A stretch of DNA of 64,000 bases from Micromonospora sp. RHAY321 (GCF_023896955.1 NZ_JAMHIW010000006.1:248001-312000), one strand, 5' to 3'; numbered from the stretch's first letter, positions 8,941 through 17,634 are shown. The notes: generated by a model from the sequence alone, not told the origin. Translations and numbers: made by a program.

Positions 8941-9773
8941 GCTTGCTCCAACCCGCTGACCCCGCGCTCAGATTCCCCGGTGCCGACGCCCAGATACTCC
9001 AGTTGTGCGCGGACCGACCATTCGGCTGCCCACCAGAGCGAGCGGTCCACGTCCGCGTAGACCGCGGCGACCACGTCGGCGGGGGTGCGGGCGCCGGCGG
9101 TGACCACGGCCCGGACCTGGTCGAGCCGGGCACGACGGTGGGCGAGGTAGAAGTCGGCGGCGGCGGCACAGTCGGCCAGCGCCGGGCCGTGTCCGGGCAG
9201 CGCCGGAACCCCCCGGTACGCGGACAGCAGCTCCAGGCTGGCCAGGTAGTCGCCGAGGTGCCCGTCCGGGTGGGCCACCACGGTGGTGCCCCGGCCGAGG
9301 ATCGTGTCACCGGTCAGCACCACCCGCTCGTCGCCGTGTTCCACGAGGAAGCAGACCGAGTCGGCGGTGTGCCCGGGGGTGTTCAGCAGGCGGATCTCCA
9401 GGCCGAAGCCGCCGAGGTGCTCGGCCGGCTCGGTGAGGGGCTCACCGCCGATGGTGTGTGCGGGGTCGGCGGCCAGGACGTGCGCCCCGCCGAGCAGCTC
9501 ACTCAGGCGGGCCGAGCCCTCGGTGTGGTCCGGGTGGCCGTGGGTGATCAACACGAACCCGATCGGGCCGTGCGCGGCGATCGCCGCCAGGTGCCCCTCG
9601 TCGGCCGGTCCCGGGTCGACCACGACGCCGTACTCCGACGCCGGGGCGCGCAGCACCCAGGTGTTGGTGCCGTCGAGGGTCATCGGGCCAGGGTTCGGCG
9701 CGCGCAGCAACGTCACCCAGCTCGGCAACTCGTCGGCGAGCGCCGCCGCCGGCGCCGTCACGTGCCCGCTCAT
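8937..9773 (-). CDS. MBL-fold metallo-hydrolase
   Basis: 278 residues, start ATG 9773 preceded by a TACGAT hexamer seven bases upstream (leaderless). The motif H78-x-H80-x-D82-H83 with His135, Asp156 and His195 gives the complete dinuclear metal site of the metallo-beta-lactamase/glyoxalase II fold. It is the counterpart, by similarity and position next to a RidA gene, of mycobacterial Rv3677c, whose substrate is not settled. The 3' end overlaps the cyclase gene by four bases, joining a hydrolase to a cAMP-producing enzyme in one transcript. Endoribonuclease-like members of this subfamily exist, but no CPSF domain is present. Confidence 0.9.
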   Translation of the reverse strand: MSGHVTAPAAALADELPSWVTLLRAPNPGPMTLDGTNTWVLRAPASEYGVVVDPGPADEGHLAAIAAHGPIGFVLITHGHPDHTEGSARLSELLGGAHVLAADPAHTIGGEPLTEPAEHLGGFGLEIRLLNTPGHTADSVCFLVEHGDERVVLTGDTILGRGTTVVAHPDGHLGDYLASLELLSAYRGVPALPGHGPALADCAAAADFYLAHRRARLDQVRAVVTAGARTPADVVAAVYADVDRSLWWAAEWSVRAQLEYLGVGTGESERGVSGLEQA

Positions 9774-9806
9774 GGCTGCGATCGTACGACCCCGCCCGCC
9801 ACACCC

Positions 9807-9881
9807 CGCGATCATGCACGTGCCGCCCCTGATTCATCCCCGTTCAGGGCTTTTCATCCGGGCCGGACGTGCACGATCGCG
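9807..9881. repeat. Intergenic palindromic repeat, CGCGATC ends
   Basis: Fifteen-base arms at 9807-9821 and 9867-9881 are inverted repeats with one mismatch; the 45-base centre holds a smaller imperfect hairpin (cctga/tcagg). The ends and overall size match the element at 39627-39699. It fills the gap between the RidA stop and the MBL-hydrolase promoter. Confidence 0.55.
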
Positions 9882-9893
9882 ACGTGGCGACGG

Positions 9894-10355
9894 TCAGGCG
9901 ACTTCGACGATGAGTTCGATCTCCACCGGAGCGTCGAGGGGAAGCTCGGCCACCCCCACGGCACTGCGGGCGTGCCGGCCGGCCTCGCCGAAGACGGTGC
10001 CGAACAGGTCGGAGGCGCCGTTGACCACGGCGGGCTGACCGGTGAACCCGGGCGCGGACGCCACGAAACCGGTCAGCTTGACCACCTTGACCACGTTCTC
10101 CAGGCCGACCAGTGAGTCGACCGCGGCCAGCGCGTTGAGGCCACACCGCTGGGCCAGGTCCTTCGCCTGCTCGGCGGAGATCCCGGCGCCGACCTTGCCG
10201 GTGGCCAGCAGCTTCCCCTCGGCGATCGGCAGTTGGCCGGAGACGTACACGTGCTGCCCGGACTGCACGGCCGGCACGTAGCTGGCCACCGGCGGCACCA
10301 CCTCGGGCAGTTCGAGACCCAGCTCGGCGAGCTTCGCGTGCGGACCGTTGCTCAT
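9894..10355 (-). CDS. RidA/YjgF-family protein
   Basis: 153 residues from ATG 10355, overlapping the stop of the DUF4177 gene as ATGA. RidA proteins are trimeric enzymes that hydrolyse reactive enamine/imine intermediates made by PLP enzymes. Visible family features are 'VYVSGQLPIAEGKL' near the N-terminus, 'CGLNALAAVDSLVGLENVVKV' in the middle (only approximate to the 'NxxxxLxxAG' motif) and 'PLDAPVEIELIVEV' at the end. Position matches mycobacterial Rv3678c. The member is of the longer (~150-residue) actinobacterial type; whether the deaminase Arg is retained was not established by eye, so catalytic activity is not assured. Confidence 0.88.
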   Translation of the reverse strand: MSNGPHAKLAELGLELPEVVPPVASYVPAVQSGQHVYVSGQLPIAEGKLLATGKVGAGISAEQAKDLAQRCGLNALAAVDSLVGLENVVKVVKLTGFVASAPGFTGQPAVVNGASDLFGTVFGEAGRHARSAVGVAELPLDAPVEIELIVEVA

Positions 10356-10507
10356 GCCTTGGGCCGCTTCAGGTACGCGACCAGCTGGTCCGGGTTGGGC
10401 CCGGGGACCACGGCGACGAGTTCCCACCCGTCCTCGCCCCAGTTGTCGAGGATCTGCTTGGTCGCATGGACCAGCAGCGGGACCGTGGAGTATTCCCACT
10501 TCTGCAT
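10352..10507 (-). CDS. DUF4177-like small protein
   Basis: 51 residues, too short for many gene finders. It begins MQKWEYSTVPLL and contains LDNWGEDGWELVAVVPG, the hallmark of DUF4177 proteins ('W E Y ... LN..G..GWELV'). The ATG at 10507 is preceded by a GGAGGG-type ribosome-binding site (minus strand, 10514-10519). It overlaps the RidA gene by four bases, so the two form a coupled pair. No function is known for the family; conservation beside ridA in actinomycetes suggests a functional link. Confidence 0.85.
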   Translation of the reverse strand: MQKWEYSTVPLLVHATKQILDNWGEDGWELVAVVPGPNPDQLVAYLKRPKA

Positions 10508-10551
10508 CGCTGGAGGGCTCCCTCTCGGTGCGGACTTCTTCGAGGCACAGC

Positions 10552-11034
10552 CTACGGTCCGCTCGCCGGGTGGGGCGCGGGACGCTGCTCCGGCGCGGTC
10601 GGCAGCTCTCCGCAGGGTCCCTGGTGCTCGTACCCCTGGGGGCAGCGGGACCGGTCGGGCAGCAGCAGGTCGCAGAAGACCCGGTGCCGGTTGTTCTGGT
10701 CGTCGGCGTTGGACACGGTGGTCTCGCCGGCGTCCAGCTCGGGCAGGAAGCCCAGGGACACCGCCACCCGACCGGCCAGCGTGGTCGCCGCCGCCAGGTC
10801 GGGCACCCGGATCGGCAGGTGGATGACGAAGCCCGGCTCGTCGTCGTCGCGGGCCCGCTCGGCGGGGCGGCTCGTCACCCGGGCCACCTCCGTCGGTTCC
10901 GGGACCCGGCGGTACGACCGCTCGTTGACCGGCAGGCTGCCGACCGGCGCGTCGACCTGGCCGACGGCCCCGGGCCGGTGCGACCGGTCGTTGGTCGGAA
11001 ACTGGGTGCGAGGGATGTTGTCCGCGTCGCGCAT
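10552..11034 (-). CDS. Conserved hypothetical protein, 160 residues
   Basis: Start ATG 11034; the upstream extension of the open frame is rejected because it runs into the divergent promoter region. The N-terminal ~75 residues are polar and Arg/Pro-rich; the rest has a compact segment ('GFVIHLPIRVPDLAAATTL', 'AVSLGFLPELDAGE') and two late cysteines, one in LLLPDRSRCPQGYEHQGPCG. I do not recognise a family. It is on the same strand as the DUF4177-ridA pair, 44 bases upstream, and may be transcribed with it. Confidence 0.55.
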   Translation of the reverse strand: MRDADNIPRTQFPTNDRSHRPGAVGQVDAPVGSLPVNERSYRRVPEPTEVARVTSRPAERARDDDEPGFVIHLPIRVPDLAAATTLAGRVAVSLGFLPELDAGETTVSNADDQNNRHRVFCDLLLPDRSRCPQGYEHQGPCGELPTAPEQRPAPHPASGP

Positions 11035-11388
11035 GCACTGCCTCCGGGTCGTACCTCTCGGATCACGCTTCCGGTCCGAACCATTCGTCCGTTCCGGTCC
11101 CCCGCACCGGACGAAGGTAGGTCCCGGACCGCAGTCCCGCCAACAGGACGCGCACGACCGGTCACCGATAGTCACATATGCGACACATCGCAGGTCGGAG
11201 ACCTGACGGTGCCGAACCGGCAGGGTCCCGTCGGCCGGATTCGAAGCGGGCACGACGCGACACGGGCGACATCGACGCGGTGGTTGACCGCTACCCTTCC
11301 GGTCGGACGGTCGCGCAGCGCCCGGACGCCCGCTCGATCACGCTCGACGCCAGGGGTGGCGGCGGGCGCCGCACCCCCGGGGGAAGAG
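11035..11388. promoter_or_regulatory. Divergent intergenic region
   Basis: 354 bases without a convincing gene between the hypothetical at 11034 (minus) and the membrane protein at 11389 (plus). It contains a direct repeat GTCAC-5-GTCAC (11161-11175) and a 14-base near-palindrome centred on CATATG (11171-11184) that could be an operator. No clear sigma-70 promoter pair was found. Confidence 0.35.
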
Positions 11389-12234
11389 ATGACCCAACCG
11401 CCCAGCGGCGACCAGGCCGGCCCGCCCGCACACCCGCCGGCCCACCCGGGTCCGGCCGACCAGCCCGAGACGTCGGCCGTCCCCGGCCAGCCCGCGCAGC
11501 CCGCCCGACCGGCGGTCCCTGCGCAGCCGGCCGAGCCGGCCTTCCCGGCCTCGCCAGCCGGGCCGGCCTTCGCCGCCTCGCCGGCCTTCCCCACGTCGCC
11601 CGCCGGGTCCACCTTCCCCACCCAGTCCGGTGGGACGACCTTCCCCGGGCAGGCTGCCGGAGCTGCCGGTGCCGGTCAGCCCGAGGGCCCGGTCGGCGCG
11701 GCCACACCGGTGGCGCCCGGCACTCAGGACCCGTCGATGGTTCCGCCACCCCCTCCCGGTTACCCGCCCTACGCGGGCGCTGCCAAGCCGAAGAAGAAGC
11801 GGGGCCTGCTCATCGCGGCGATCGCGCTGGTCGTGATCATGGTGCTCTGCGTGGGCGGCGGCGCGGTGGCGTTCCTGACCCTGCGCAACGCCGAGAACGG
11901 CGAGGGCGCCAAGGAGCCGGCGGTCGCCGTCGACGAGTTCCTCACCGCGGTCTACAAGGATCGGGACGCGACCAAGGCGGCCAGCCGCGTCTGCGCCGCC
12001 TCCCGCGACGACAAGAAGATCGCCGCGAAGGTGGCCGAGGTGCAGAAGTACGCCACCGAGTACCAGAACCCCCGTTTCCGGTGGACCAGCCCGAAGGTGG
12101 ACAACCAGACCGGAGACCGGGCCACCGTCTCCACGCGGGTCACCATGACCACCGCGGACGAGAAGGTGGCCGACCAGGACCTGCGCTTCACAGTGGTGCA
12201 GAAGACAGGTTGGTGGGTCTGCGAGGTCGCGTGA
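11389..12234 (+). CDS. Proline-rich single-pass membrane protein with extracytoplasmic domain
   Basis: 281 residues. The ATG at 11389 follows GGGGGAAGAG; the longer upstream frame is antisense to three genes. Residues 1-~125 are low complexity, built from irregular Pro-Ala-rich units ('PAQPA', 'FPASPAG', 'FPTSPAG'). KPKKKR then precedes one transmembrane helix (about 140-163), leaving ~115 residues outside the membrane with two cysteines, resembling DUF4878/lumazine-binding-like domains common in actinobacterial membrane and lipoproteins. Cytoplasmic proline-rich tails of this kind often mediate protein contacts. Function unknown. Confidence 0.75.
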   Translation: MTQPPSGDQAGPPAHPPAHPGPADQPETSAVPGQPAQPARPAVPAQPAEPAFPASPAGPAFAASPAFPTSPAGSTFPTQSGGTTFPGQAAGAAGAGQPEGPVGAATPVAPGTQDPSMVPPPPPGYPPYAGAAKPKKKRGLLIAAIALVVIMVLCVGGGAVAFLTLRNAENGEGAKEPAVAVDEFLTAVYKDRDATKAASRVCAASRDDKKIAAKVAEVQKYATEYQNPRFRWTSPKVDNQTGDRATVSTRVTMTTADEKVADQDLRFTVVQKTGWWVCEVA

Positions 12235-12248
12235 CGGCCAACCCTGGA

Positions 12249-12254
12249 TAGGCT
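12249..12254 (+). promoter_or_regulatory. -10 element, leaderless start of first ArsA-like gene
   Basis: TAGGCT ends six bases before the GTG at 12261, with no Shine-Dalgarno between. The same geometry precedes the second ArsA-like gene (TACGCT, 13284-13289; GTG 13296). Confidence 0.45.
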
Positions 12255-12260
12255 CGACGG

Positions 12261-13238
12261 GTGCGTGCAGCTGAGCGGCCGTCCGACCCGGCCGGTACCG
12301 GATGGTCGGCCCGCCTCCATGTGGTGACCGGCAAGGGCGGCACCGGCAAGACCAGCGTGGCGGCGGCGCTGGCTCTGGCGCTGGCTGCGGGCGGCCGGCG
12401 CACCCTGCTGGTGGAGGTCGAGGGGCGGCAGGGCATCGCCCAGCTCTTCGGCATCGACCCGCTGCCGTACGAGGAGCGGCACCTCGCCGACGCCCCGGAC
12501 GGCGGCGAGGTGCGCGCGCTGGCGGTGGACGCCGAGGAAGCGCTCCTCGAGTACCTGGACATGTTCTACAAGCTGGGTGCGGCGGGTCGGGCGTTGCGCA
12601 AGCTCGGCGCCATCGACTTCGCCACCACCATCGCCCCCGGCCTGCGCGACGTGCTGCTCACCGGCAAGGTCAAGGAGGCCACCACCCGCACCTCCGGGCA
12701 GCGGCGGGTGTACGACGCGGTGGTGCTGGACGCCCCGCCGACCGGGCGGATCGGGCGTTTCCTCAACGTCACGGCCGAGACGGCCCGGCTGGCCAAGGTC
12801 GGCCCGATCAAGACCCAGAGCGAGGGGGTCGCCGCTCTGCTGCGCTCCCCGATCACCGCGGTGCACGTGGTCACGCTGCTGGAGGAGATGCCGGTGCAGG
12901 AGACGGTGGACGCCATCGCCGACCTGACCGCCCTCGGCTTCGGGGTCGGAAAGGTGATCGTCAACGGCACCCGGCCTCCGCTGCCGGCCGGCCGGCCGGT
13001 CAGCGCGGCCGAGCTGAGGCGCGGGCTGGTCGCCGCCGGGCTGCCGGCTGACCGGGAGACCGTCGCCGGCCTGCACGACGAGGCACGCGACCAGCTCATC
13101 CGGCGCGAGCTGGAGGATTCGCTCCGGGCCGACCTGGTGGAGCTGGGGCTGCCGATGACAGAGCTGCCGTTGCTGCCTGACGGGGTGGACCGGGCGGGGC
13201 TCGCGACGCTGGCCCAGGCCCTCGTCAGCGCCGATTGA
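12261..13238 (+). CDS. ArsA/GET3-like ATPase (Rv3679-type)
   Basis: 325 residues. The deviant Walker A GKGGTGKT (24-31) and 'VVLDAPPTGRIGRFL' (switch II) place it in the ArsA/Get3 branch of SIMIBI NTPases. It is the positional counterpart of mycobacterial Rv3679, which pairs with Rv3680 as a two-subunit ATPase reported to affect glycerol and methylglyoxal stress tolerance. A second ATPase gene follows 57 bases downstream. No arsenite permease or ArsR gene is adjacent, so arsenical export is unlikely to be its job. Its substrate is not known. Confidence 0.88.
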   Translation: MRAAERPSDPAGTGWSARLHVVTGKGGTGKTSVAAALALALAAGGRRTLLVEVEGRQGIAQLFGIDPLPYEERHLADAPDGGEVRALAVDAEEALLEYLDMFYKLGAAGRALRKLGAIDFATTIAPGLRDVLLTGKVKEATTRTSGQRRVYDAVVLDAPPTGRIGRFLNVTAETARLAKVGPIKTQSEGVAALLRSPITAVHVVTLLEEMPVQETVDAIADLTALGFGVGKVIVNGTRPPLPAGRPVSAAELRRGLVAAGLPADRETVAGLHDEARDQLIRRELEDSLRADLVELGLPMTELPLLPDGVDRAGLATLAQALVSAD

Positions 13239-13283
13239 CTCACACCTGAGCTCCGCACGGGCGCGCGGACCCAGCCGGCCCGA

Positions 13284-13289
13284 TACGCT
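13284..13289 (+). promoter_or_regulatory. -10 element, leaderless start of second ArsA-like gene
   Basis: TACGCT followed by six bases and the GTG at 13296; this decides GTG 13296 over the in-frame TTG at 13293. Confidence 0.45.
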
Positions 13290-13295
13290 CGATTG

Positions 13296-14444
13296 GTGCC
13301 TTCCGAAGACGCGGCGCCGCAGCTGGACGTCGACCAGATCCTCGCCGACCCGGGCGTGCGGATCATCGTGTGCTGCGGGGCCGGCGGAGTCGGCAAGACG
13401 ACCACGGCCGCGGCGCTTGCGCTGCGGGCCGCCGAGCAGCACGGCCGGCGCACGGTGGTGCTCACCATCGACCCGGCCCGCCGGCTGGCCCAGTCACTGG
13501 GCCTGACCGAGCTGGACAACACCCCCCGCCAGGTCAAGGGGATCGACGTCGAGACCAGCGGCGGCGAGCTGCACGCCATGATGCTGGACATGAAGCGCAC
13601 CTTCGACGACGTGGTGCTCCAGCACACCGATCCGGCGAAGGCGGCGGAGATCTTCGCGAACCCGTTCTACCAGGCGATGAGCTCGACCTTCGCCGGCACC
13701 CAGGAATACATGGCGATGGAGAAGCTGGGTCAGCTGCACGCCCGCGGCGAGTGGGACCTGATCGTCGTCGACACCCCGCCGTCCCGCTCGGCACTGGATT
13801 TCCTGGACGCGCCGGCCCGGCTCTCCCGGTTCCTCGACGGCCGGATGCTGCGACTGCTGCTGGCTCCCGCCCGCAGCGGCGGCCGAAGCATGTTCAGCCT
13901 GGTCACGGCCTCGTTCGGGATGTTCTCGAAGGTGGTCCAGAAGGTGCTCGGCGCGCAACTGCTCACCGACCTGTCCGGCTTCGTGGCCGCCCTGGACTCG
14001 ATGTTCGGCGGTTTCCGGCAGCGGGCCGAGCAGACGTACCGGATCCTGCAGGCACGGGAGACGGCCTTCGTGCTGGTCGCGGCGCCGGAGCCGGACGCGG
14101 TCCGGGAGGCCGCCTACTTCGCGGGCCGGCTGCGGGAGGAGAAGATGCCGCTGGCCGGCCTCGTGCTCAACCGGGTGCACCGGCCGGCGGTGCCGGAGCT
14201 GGACGCCGAGCAGAGCCGGGTCGCCGCGGAGCGACTGGCCGAGCTGGGTGGGCACGAGGCCACCGCCGAGGTGCTGCGGGCGCACGCCGCGCTGGCCCGT
14301 CAGGCGGTACGCGAGCAGCAGGTGGCCGCGCGGTTCACCGAGGCGTTCCCGGCGGTGCCGTCGGTGTCGGTGACGGCGCAGCCCGCCGACGTGCACGACG
14401 TCGACGGGCTGCGGACGATCGGCGCGGCGATCAGCCGGCCGTGA
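13296..14444 (+). CDS. ArsA/GET3-like ATPase (Rv3680-type)
   Basis: 382 residues with a deviant Walker A GAGGVGKTT (about 29-37), 'TIDPARRLAQSLG' (switch I, P-loop-proximal) and 'IVVDTPPSRSALDFLDAP' (switch II). Partner of the preceding ATPase and counterpart of Rv3680. The family dimerises and couples ATP hydrolysis to client or anion handling. The two actinobacterial proteins lie beside whiB4 and ponA2, a link with redox and cell-wall control. The stop is six bases from the convergent whiB4 stop. The start is discussed with its -10 element. Confidence 0.88.
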   Translation: MPSEDAAPQLDVDQILADPGVRIIVCCGAGGVGKTTTAAALALRAAEQHGRRTVVLTIDPARRLAQSLGLTELDNTPRQVKGIDVETSGGELHAMMLDMKRTFDDVVLQHTDPAKAAEIFANPFYQAMSSTFAGTQEYMAMEKLGQLHARGEWDLIVVDTPPSRSALDFLDAPARLSRFLDGRMLRLLLAPARSGGRSMFSLVTASFGMFSKVVQKVLGAQLLTDLSGFVAALDSMFGGFRQRAEQTYRILQARETAFVLVAAPEPDAVREAAYFAGRLREEKMPLAGLVLNRVHRPAVPELDAEQSRVAAERLAELGGHEATAEVLRAHAALARQAVREQQVAARFTEAFPAVPSVSVTAQPADVHDVDGLRTIGAAISRP

Positions 14445-14450
14445 CCGGTG

Positions 14451-14771
14451 TCAGTTGGCAGCGCTAACGAGAATCTTGTCCTTGCCGGCCTTGTCCTTGC
14501 TGTTCTTCTTCATCGCGGCCTCGAACATCTTGCGCCAGCTCGTCACCTGCGGGTGACGACGCAGCAGCGCCCGCCGTTCGCGTTCGGTCATGCCACCCCA
14601 CACACCGAACTCGATCCGGTTGTCCAGCGCGTCGGCCAGGCACTCGTACCGAACTGGGCAGCTCCGGCAGATCCGCTTCGCCACGTTCTGTTCGGCGCCC
14701 TGTACGAACAACGCGTCCGGGTCCCCGTTCTGACACGCCGCCAGCGACGGCCAGTCAGTGATCATGCCCAT
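14451..14771 (-). CDS. whiB4: WhiB-family iron-sulfur transcription factor (WhiB4-like)
   Basis: 106 residues. Cys13, Cys35, Cys38 and Cys44 form the [4Fe-4S] ligand set and GVWGG (56-60) is the WhiB turn, followed by a basic tail (KKNSKDKAGKDK) for DNA binding. WhiB4 responds to oxidants and nitric oxide and controls redox genes in mycobacteria. The symbol rests on position: ArsA-like pair on one side, class A PBP on the other, exactly as in mycobacteria. ATG 14771 is chosen (a G-run lies ~10 bases upstream); ATG 14765 is an alternative. Longer frames to 15029 lack WhiB similarity. Confidence 0.9.
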   Translation of the reverse strand: MGMITDWPSLAACQNGDPDALFVQGAEQNVAKRICRSCPVRYECLADALDNRIEFGVWGGMTERERRALLRRHPQVTSWRKMFEAAMKKNSKDKAGKDKILVSAAN

Positions 14772-15175
14772 GTGTACTCGTCCCCCCTTGCAGTACCTAC
14801 CGACCTCGTTGCACGTCAGCCGGCAATTCCCCCCGATCGCCCGGCCGGCCTTCCCCAAGGCGGCGCGGACGACATGTGGCGCTGTCGCCGCCCTCATCAT
14901 GCTCTGTAGTCGACTGATTACGCAACGTTGTCGGCGAAATCCATCATTCCGGACACTCCCGGCTTCCCGGGCTCTCGACCGCCGGTTACCCCTCCGAGGT
15001 CGACGAAAACGCTGCGCCGTCTCCGCCAATCAGAGGAGACTCACGCCAGGTCAGACGCAACCACGCACCGGGGGTCGTGCGTTTAGCACAACGAGGGCAG
15101 CGCGCGCAGGAAATGGGGAAAGAACGCCCCAGCGCCCCTCGTTCCCTACTCGCGTACCCTGCTGAGGTGACCTGG
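14772..15175. promoter_or_regulatory. Divergent whiB4-ponA2 control region
   Basis: 404 bases, noticeably less GC-rich in its middle (14890-14960, including gactgattacgcaacgttg). It must carry promoters for both genes. I could not assign -35/-10 pairs with confidence, and see no open frame with convincing coding character. Confidence 0.4.
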
Positions 15176-17620
15176 ATGCGGAAACGTGACCACAATGTGC
15201 TGACCAACGCCGCATCGCTGCTCATATGTGGCCTGTTGGCTGGCGTGGTGGTCGCTGCGGCGGCCTTCCCCGCGGTGGCGATGTCCGGCTTGGCCGCCAA
15301 GGCCGGTGCCGAAACCTTCGGCGCCCTACCCACGGAGCTGACGGTGGCCCGCGCGCCGCAGATCAGCTACCTGCTCGCCTCGGACGGCAAGACGCCGCTC
15401 GCGACGATGTACGACGAGAACCGGCGGGACGTGAAGCTCGCCGACATCTCGCCGTACATGCAGAAGGCCATCATCGCGGCCGAGGACCACGACTTCTACA
15501 AGCACAACGGCGTCGACATCAACGGTGTCGCCCGCGCGTTCGTGAACAACCAGAACGAGGCCGCCGGCCGGCAGGGCGCCTCGACGCTGACCATGCAGTA
15601 CGTCCGGCTGGCCATCGCCTACTCGGCGACCCACCCGGCCGACGTGGTCGCGGCGACCGAGGACACCAGCGCCCGCAAGCTCCGCGAGATGCGGCTGGCC
15701 CTGCAGGTCGACAAGGAGTTCTCCAAGGACGAGATCCTCACCCGCTACCTCAACCTCGCCTCGTTCGGCAACGGCGCGTACGGCATCTACGCCGCCAGCC
15801 AGGTCTACTTCGGCAAGCCGCCGAGCAAGCTCAAGATCGAGGAAGCGGCGCTGCTGGCCGGCATGGTGAAGGCGCCGACCACCAACGACCCGACCACCAA
15901 GGCCGGCTACCCGCTCGCGCTGGACCGACGCAACTACGTCATCCAGAACATGCTCGACATCAAGGCCATCACCCAGCAGGAGGCCGACGCGGCCAAGGCG
16001 ACCAAGCTGGAAGTGAAGGACAAGCGCACCCCGAACGGCTGCGTCGCCGCCAACGTCAACAGCTGGGGCTTCTTCTGCGACTACTTCTACCGCTGGTGGA
16101 TGCAGCAGGAGACGTTCGGCTCGACGTCGTACGACCGGGAGCGGCGACTCAAGAGCGGCGGCTACACCGTCGTCACCTCGATCGACGTTCAGGCGCAGAA
16201 GGGCGCGGACGCGGCGGTTCGCAGGGCCAAGAGCGAGAACAGCAAGGAAGCCGCCATGGTCGCCGTGGTGGAGCCCGGCACCGGCCGGGTCCGGGCGCTC
16301 GCGGTCAACCGGCAGTTCAAGCTCGACGACCCGAAGAAGCCGAAGAACAAGATTTCCAGTGATCCGGCGAAGAGCAGGAAGGGCATCCGGGGCAACTACC
16401 CGGCGACGGTGAACCCGCTGCTCACCGGCGGCGACGGCATCGCCGGATACCAGGCCGGCTCGACCTTCAAGATCTTCAGCATCGTCGCGGCACTGGAGAA
16501 GGGCATCCCGCTCAGCTACCAGATCAACGCGCCGCAGCAGTTCAAGTCGGAATACATCATCGACAGCAGCAGCCCGGCGGCCTGCAAGGGGACGCACTTC
16601 TACTGCCCGACGAACTCGAACAACAAGGCGGGCGGCGTACAGAACATGTGGAGCGCCTTCGCCCAGTCGGTCAACACCTACTTCGTGCCGCTGCAACAGC
16701 AGGTCGGCGCGGAGAACGTGGTCGACGTCGCCAAGCGGGCCGGCATCCAGTTCCGGGCCAGCAGCGACGCCAAGTTCGCTTCCACGAAGGACTACGCCCA
16801 CCAGTGGGGCGCCTTCACGCTCGGTGTCTCCTCGACCACGCCGCTCGACCTGGCCAACGCGTACGCCACCCTCGCCGCGGACGGCAAGTACTGCGAGCCG
16901 ATCCCGGTGCAGGAGATCCGGGACCCGGAGGGCAAGAAGCTGGACATCGCCAACCCGCGCTGCGAGAAGCGGTTCAGCACCGACGTGGCCCGGGCCGCCG
17001 TGGACGCCGCCCGCTGCCCGGTCGGCGACAACTCCAGCACCAGCAAGTGCGGCGGCAGCCGCACCGCCGCCATCGTGAAGAGCGTCGTCGACGCGCCGGT
17101 GGCCGGCAAGTCCGGCACCACCGACTCGGAGAAGACGGCCGCCCTGGTCGCGATGACCAAGCAGTACGCGGTTGCCGGCATCATGGCCGACCCGGACTGG
17201 CCGCAGACGAACGTCAAGATGAAGCACAAGGAGAAGGACGGCATCAACCCGCCGGTGTACGAGACGCTGCGGGACGCGATGAAGGGCAAGCCCCGCATCA
17301 ACTTCGAACCGCCGGGGCAGAAGATCTCCGAAGGTGACCAGCGCAGCATCCCCGACGTGAAGTGTCAGTCGGTGGAGACCGCGAAGTCCCGACTCAAGGG
17401 CGCCGGCTTCGAGCCGATCGTCTCCGAGACGAGGGTCCCCTCGTCCTGCAAGGCGGGCGACGCGGCCGGCACCAGCCCGGACGGACGCACCATCAAGGGC
17501 GGCGTGGTGACCATCCAGGTCAGCAGCGGCGGCGGAGCCACCCCGCCGGGCACCAACAACCCGGGCAACGGGCCCGGCAACCAGCCCGGCCGACCCGGCA
17601 CGGGCCGCCCCGGCGGCTGA
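15176..17620 (+). CDS. ponA2: Class A penicillin-binding protein (PonA2-type)
   Basis: 814 residues. ATG 15176 is preceded by GAGGTG at six bases; longer frames are rejected. One transmembrane helix (about 12-36) anchors it. The glycosyltransferase 51 domain has catalytic Glu103 in AAEDHDFYKHNG. The transpeptidase domain has Ser429-x-x-Lys432 (GSTFKIF), SVN at 498-500 and KSGT at 645-648, so both activities should be intact. A single PASTA domain (about 720-785) and a Gly/Pro/Asn tail follow. It polymerises and cross-links peptidoglycan outside the membrane. Position next to whiB4 matches mycobacterial ponA2. A perfect 17-bp hairpin lies just downstream. Confidence 0.93.
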   Translation: MRKRDHNVLTNAASLLICGLLAGVVVAAAAFPAVAMSGLAAKAGAETFGALPTELTVARAPQISYLLASDGKTPLATMYDENRRDVKLADISPYMQKAIIAAEDHDFYKHNGVDINGVARAFVNNQNEAAGRQGASTLTMQYVRLAIAYSATHPADVVAATEDTSARKLREMRLALQVDKEFSKDEILTRYLNLASFGNGAYGIYAASQVYFGKPPSKLKIEEAALLAGMVKAPTTNDPTTKAGYPLALDRRNYVIQNMLDIKAITQQEADAAKATKLEVKDKRTPNGCVAANVNSWGFFCDYFYRWWMQQETFGSTSYDRERRLKSGGYTVVTSIDVQAQKGADAAVRRAKSENSKEAAMVAVVEPGTGRVRALAVNRQFKLDDPKKPKNKISSDPAKSRKGIRGNYPATVNPLLTGGDGIAGYQAGSTFKIFSIVAALEKGIPLSYQINAPQQFKSEYIIDSSSPAACKGTHFYCPTNSNNKAGGVQNMWSAFAQSVNTYFVPLQQQVGAENVVDVAKRAGIQFRASSDAKFASTKDYAHQWGAFTLGVSSTTPLDLANAYATLAADGKYCEPIPVQEIRDPEGKKLDIANPRCEKRFSTDVARAAVDAARCPVGDNSSTSKCGGSRTAAIVKSVVDAPVAGKSGTTDSEKTAALVAMTKQYAVAGIMADPDWPQTNVKMKHKEKDGINPPVYETLRDAMKGKPRINFEPPGQKISEGDQRSIPDVKCQSVETAKSRLKGAGFEPIVSETRVPSSCKAGDAAGTSPDGRTIKGGVVTIQVSSGGGATPPGTNNPGNGPGNQPGRPGTGRPGG

Positions 17621-17634
17621 GCAGGGCAGACGTA

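Noticed and set aside
10348..11388. N-terminal extension of the Pro-rich membrane protein to 628 residues
   Set aside because: It is antisense to ridA, the DUF4177 gene and the 160-residue hypothetical. ATG 11389 has a good ribosome-binding site.
12261..14444. Arsenite export operon
   Set aside because: The two ArsA-like ATPases lack adjacent arsB, arsC or arsR genes and sit in the whiB4-ponA2 neighbourhood, which points to another role.
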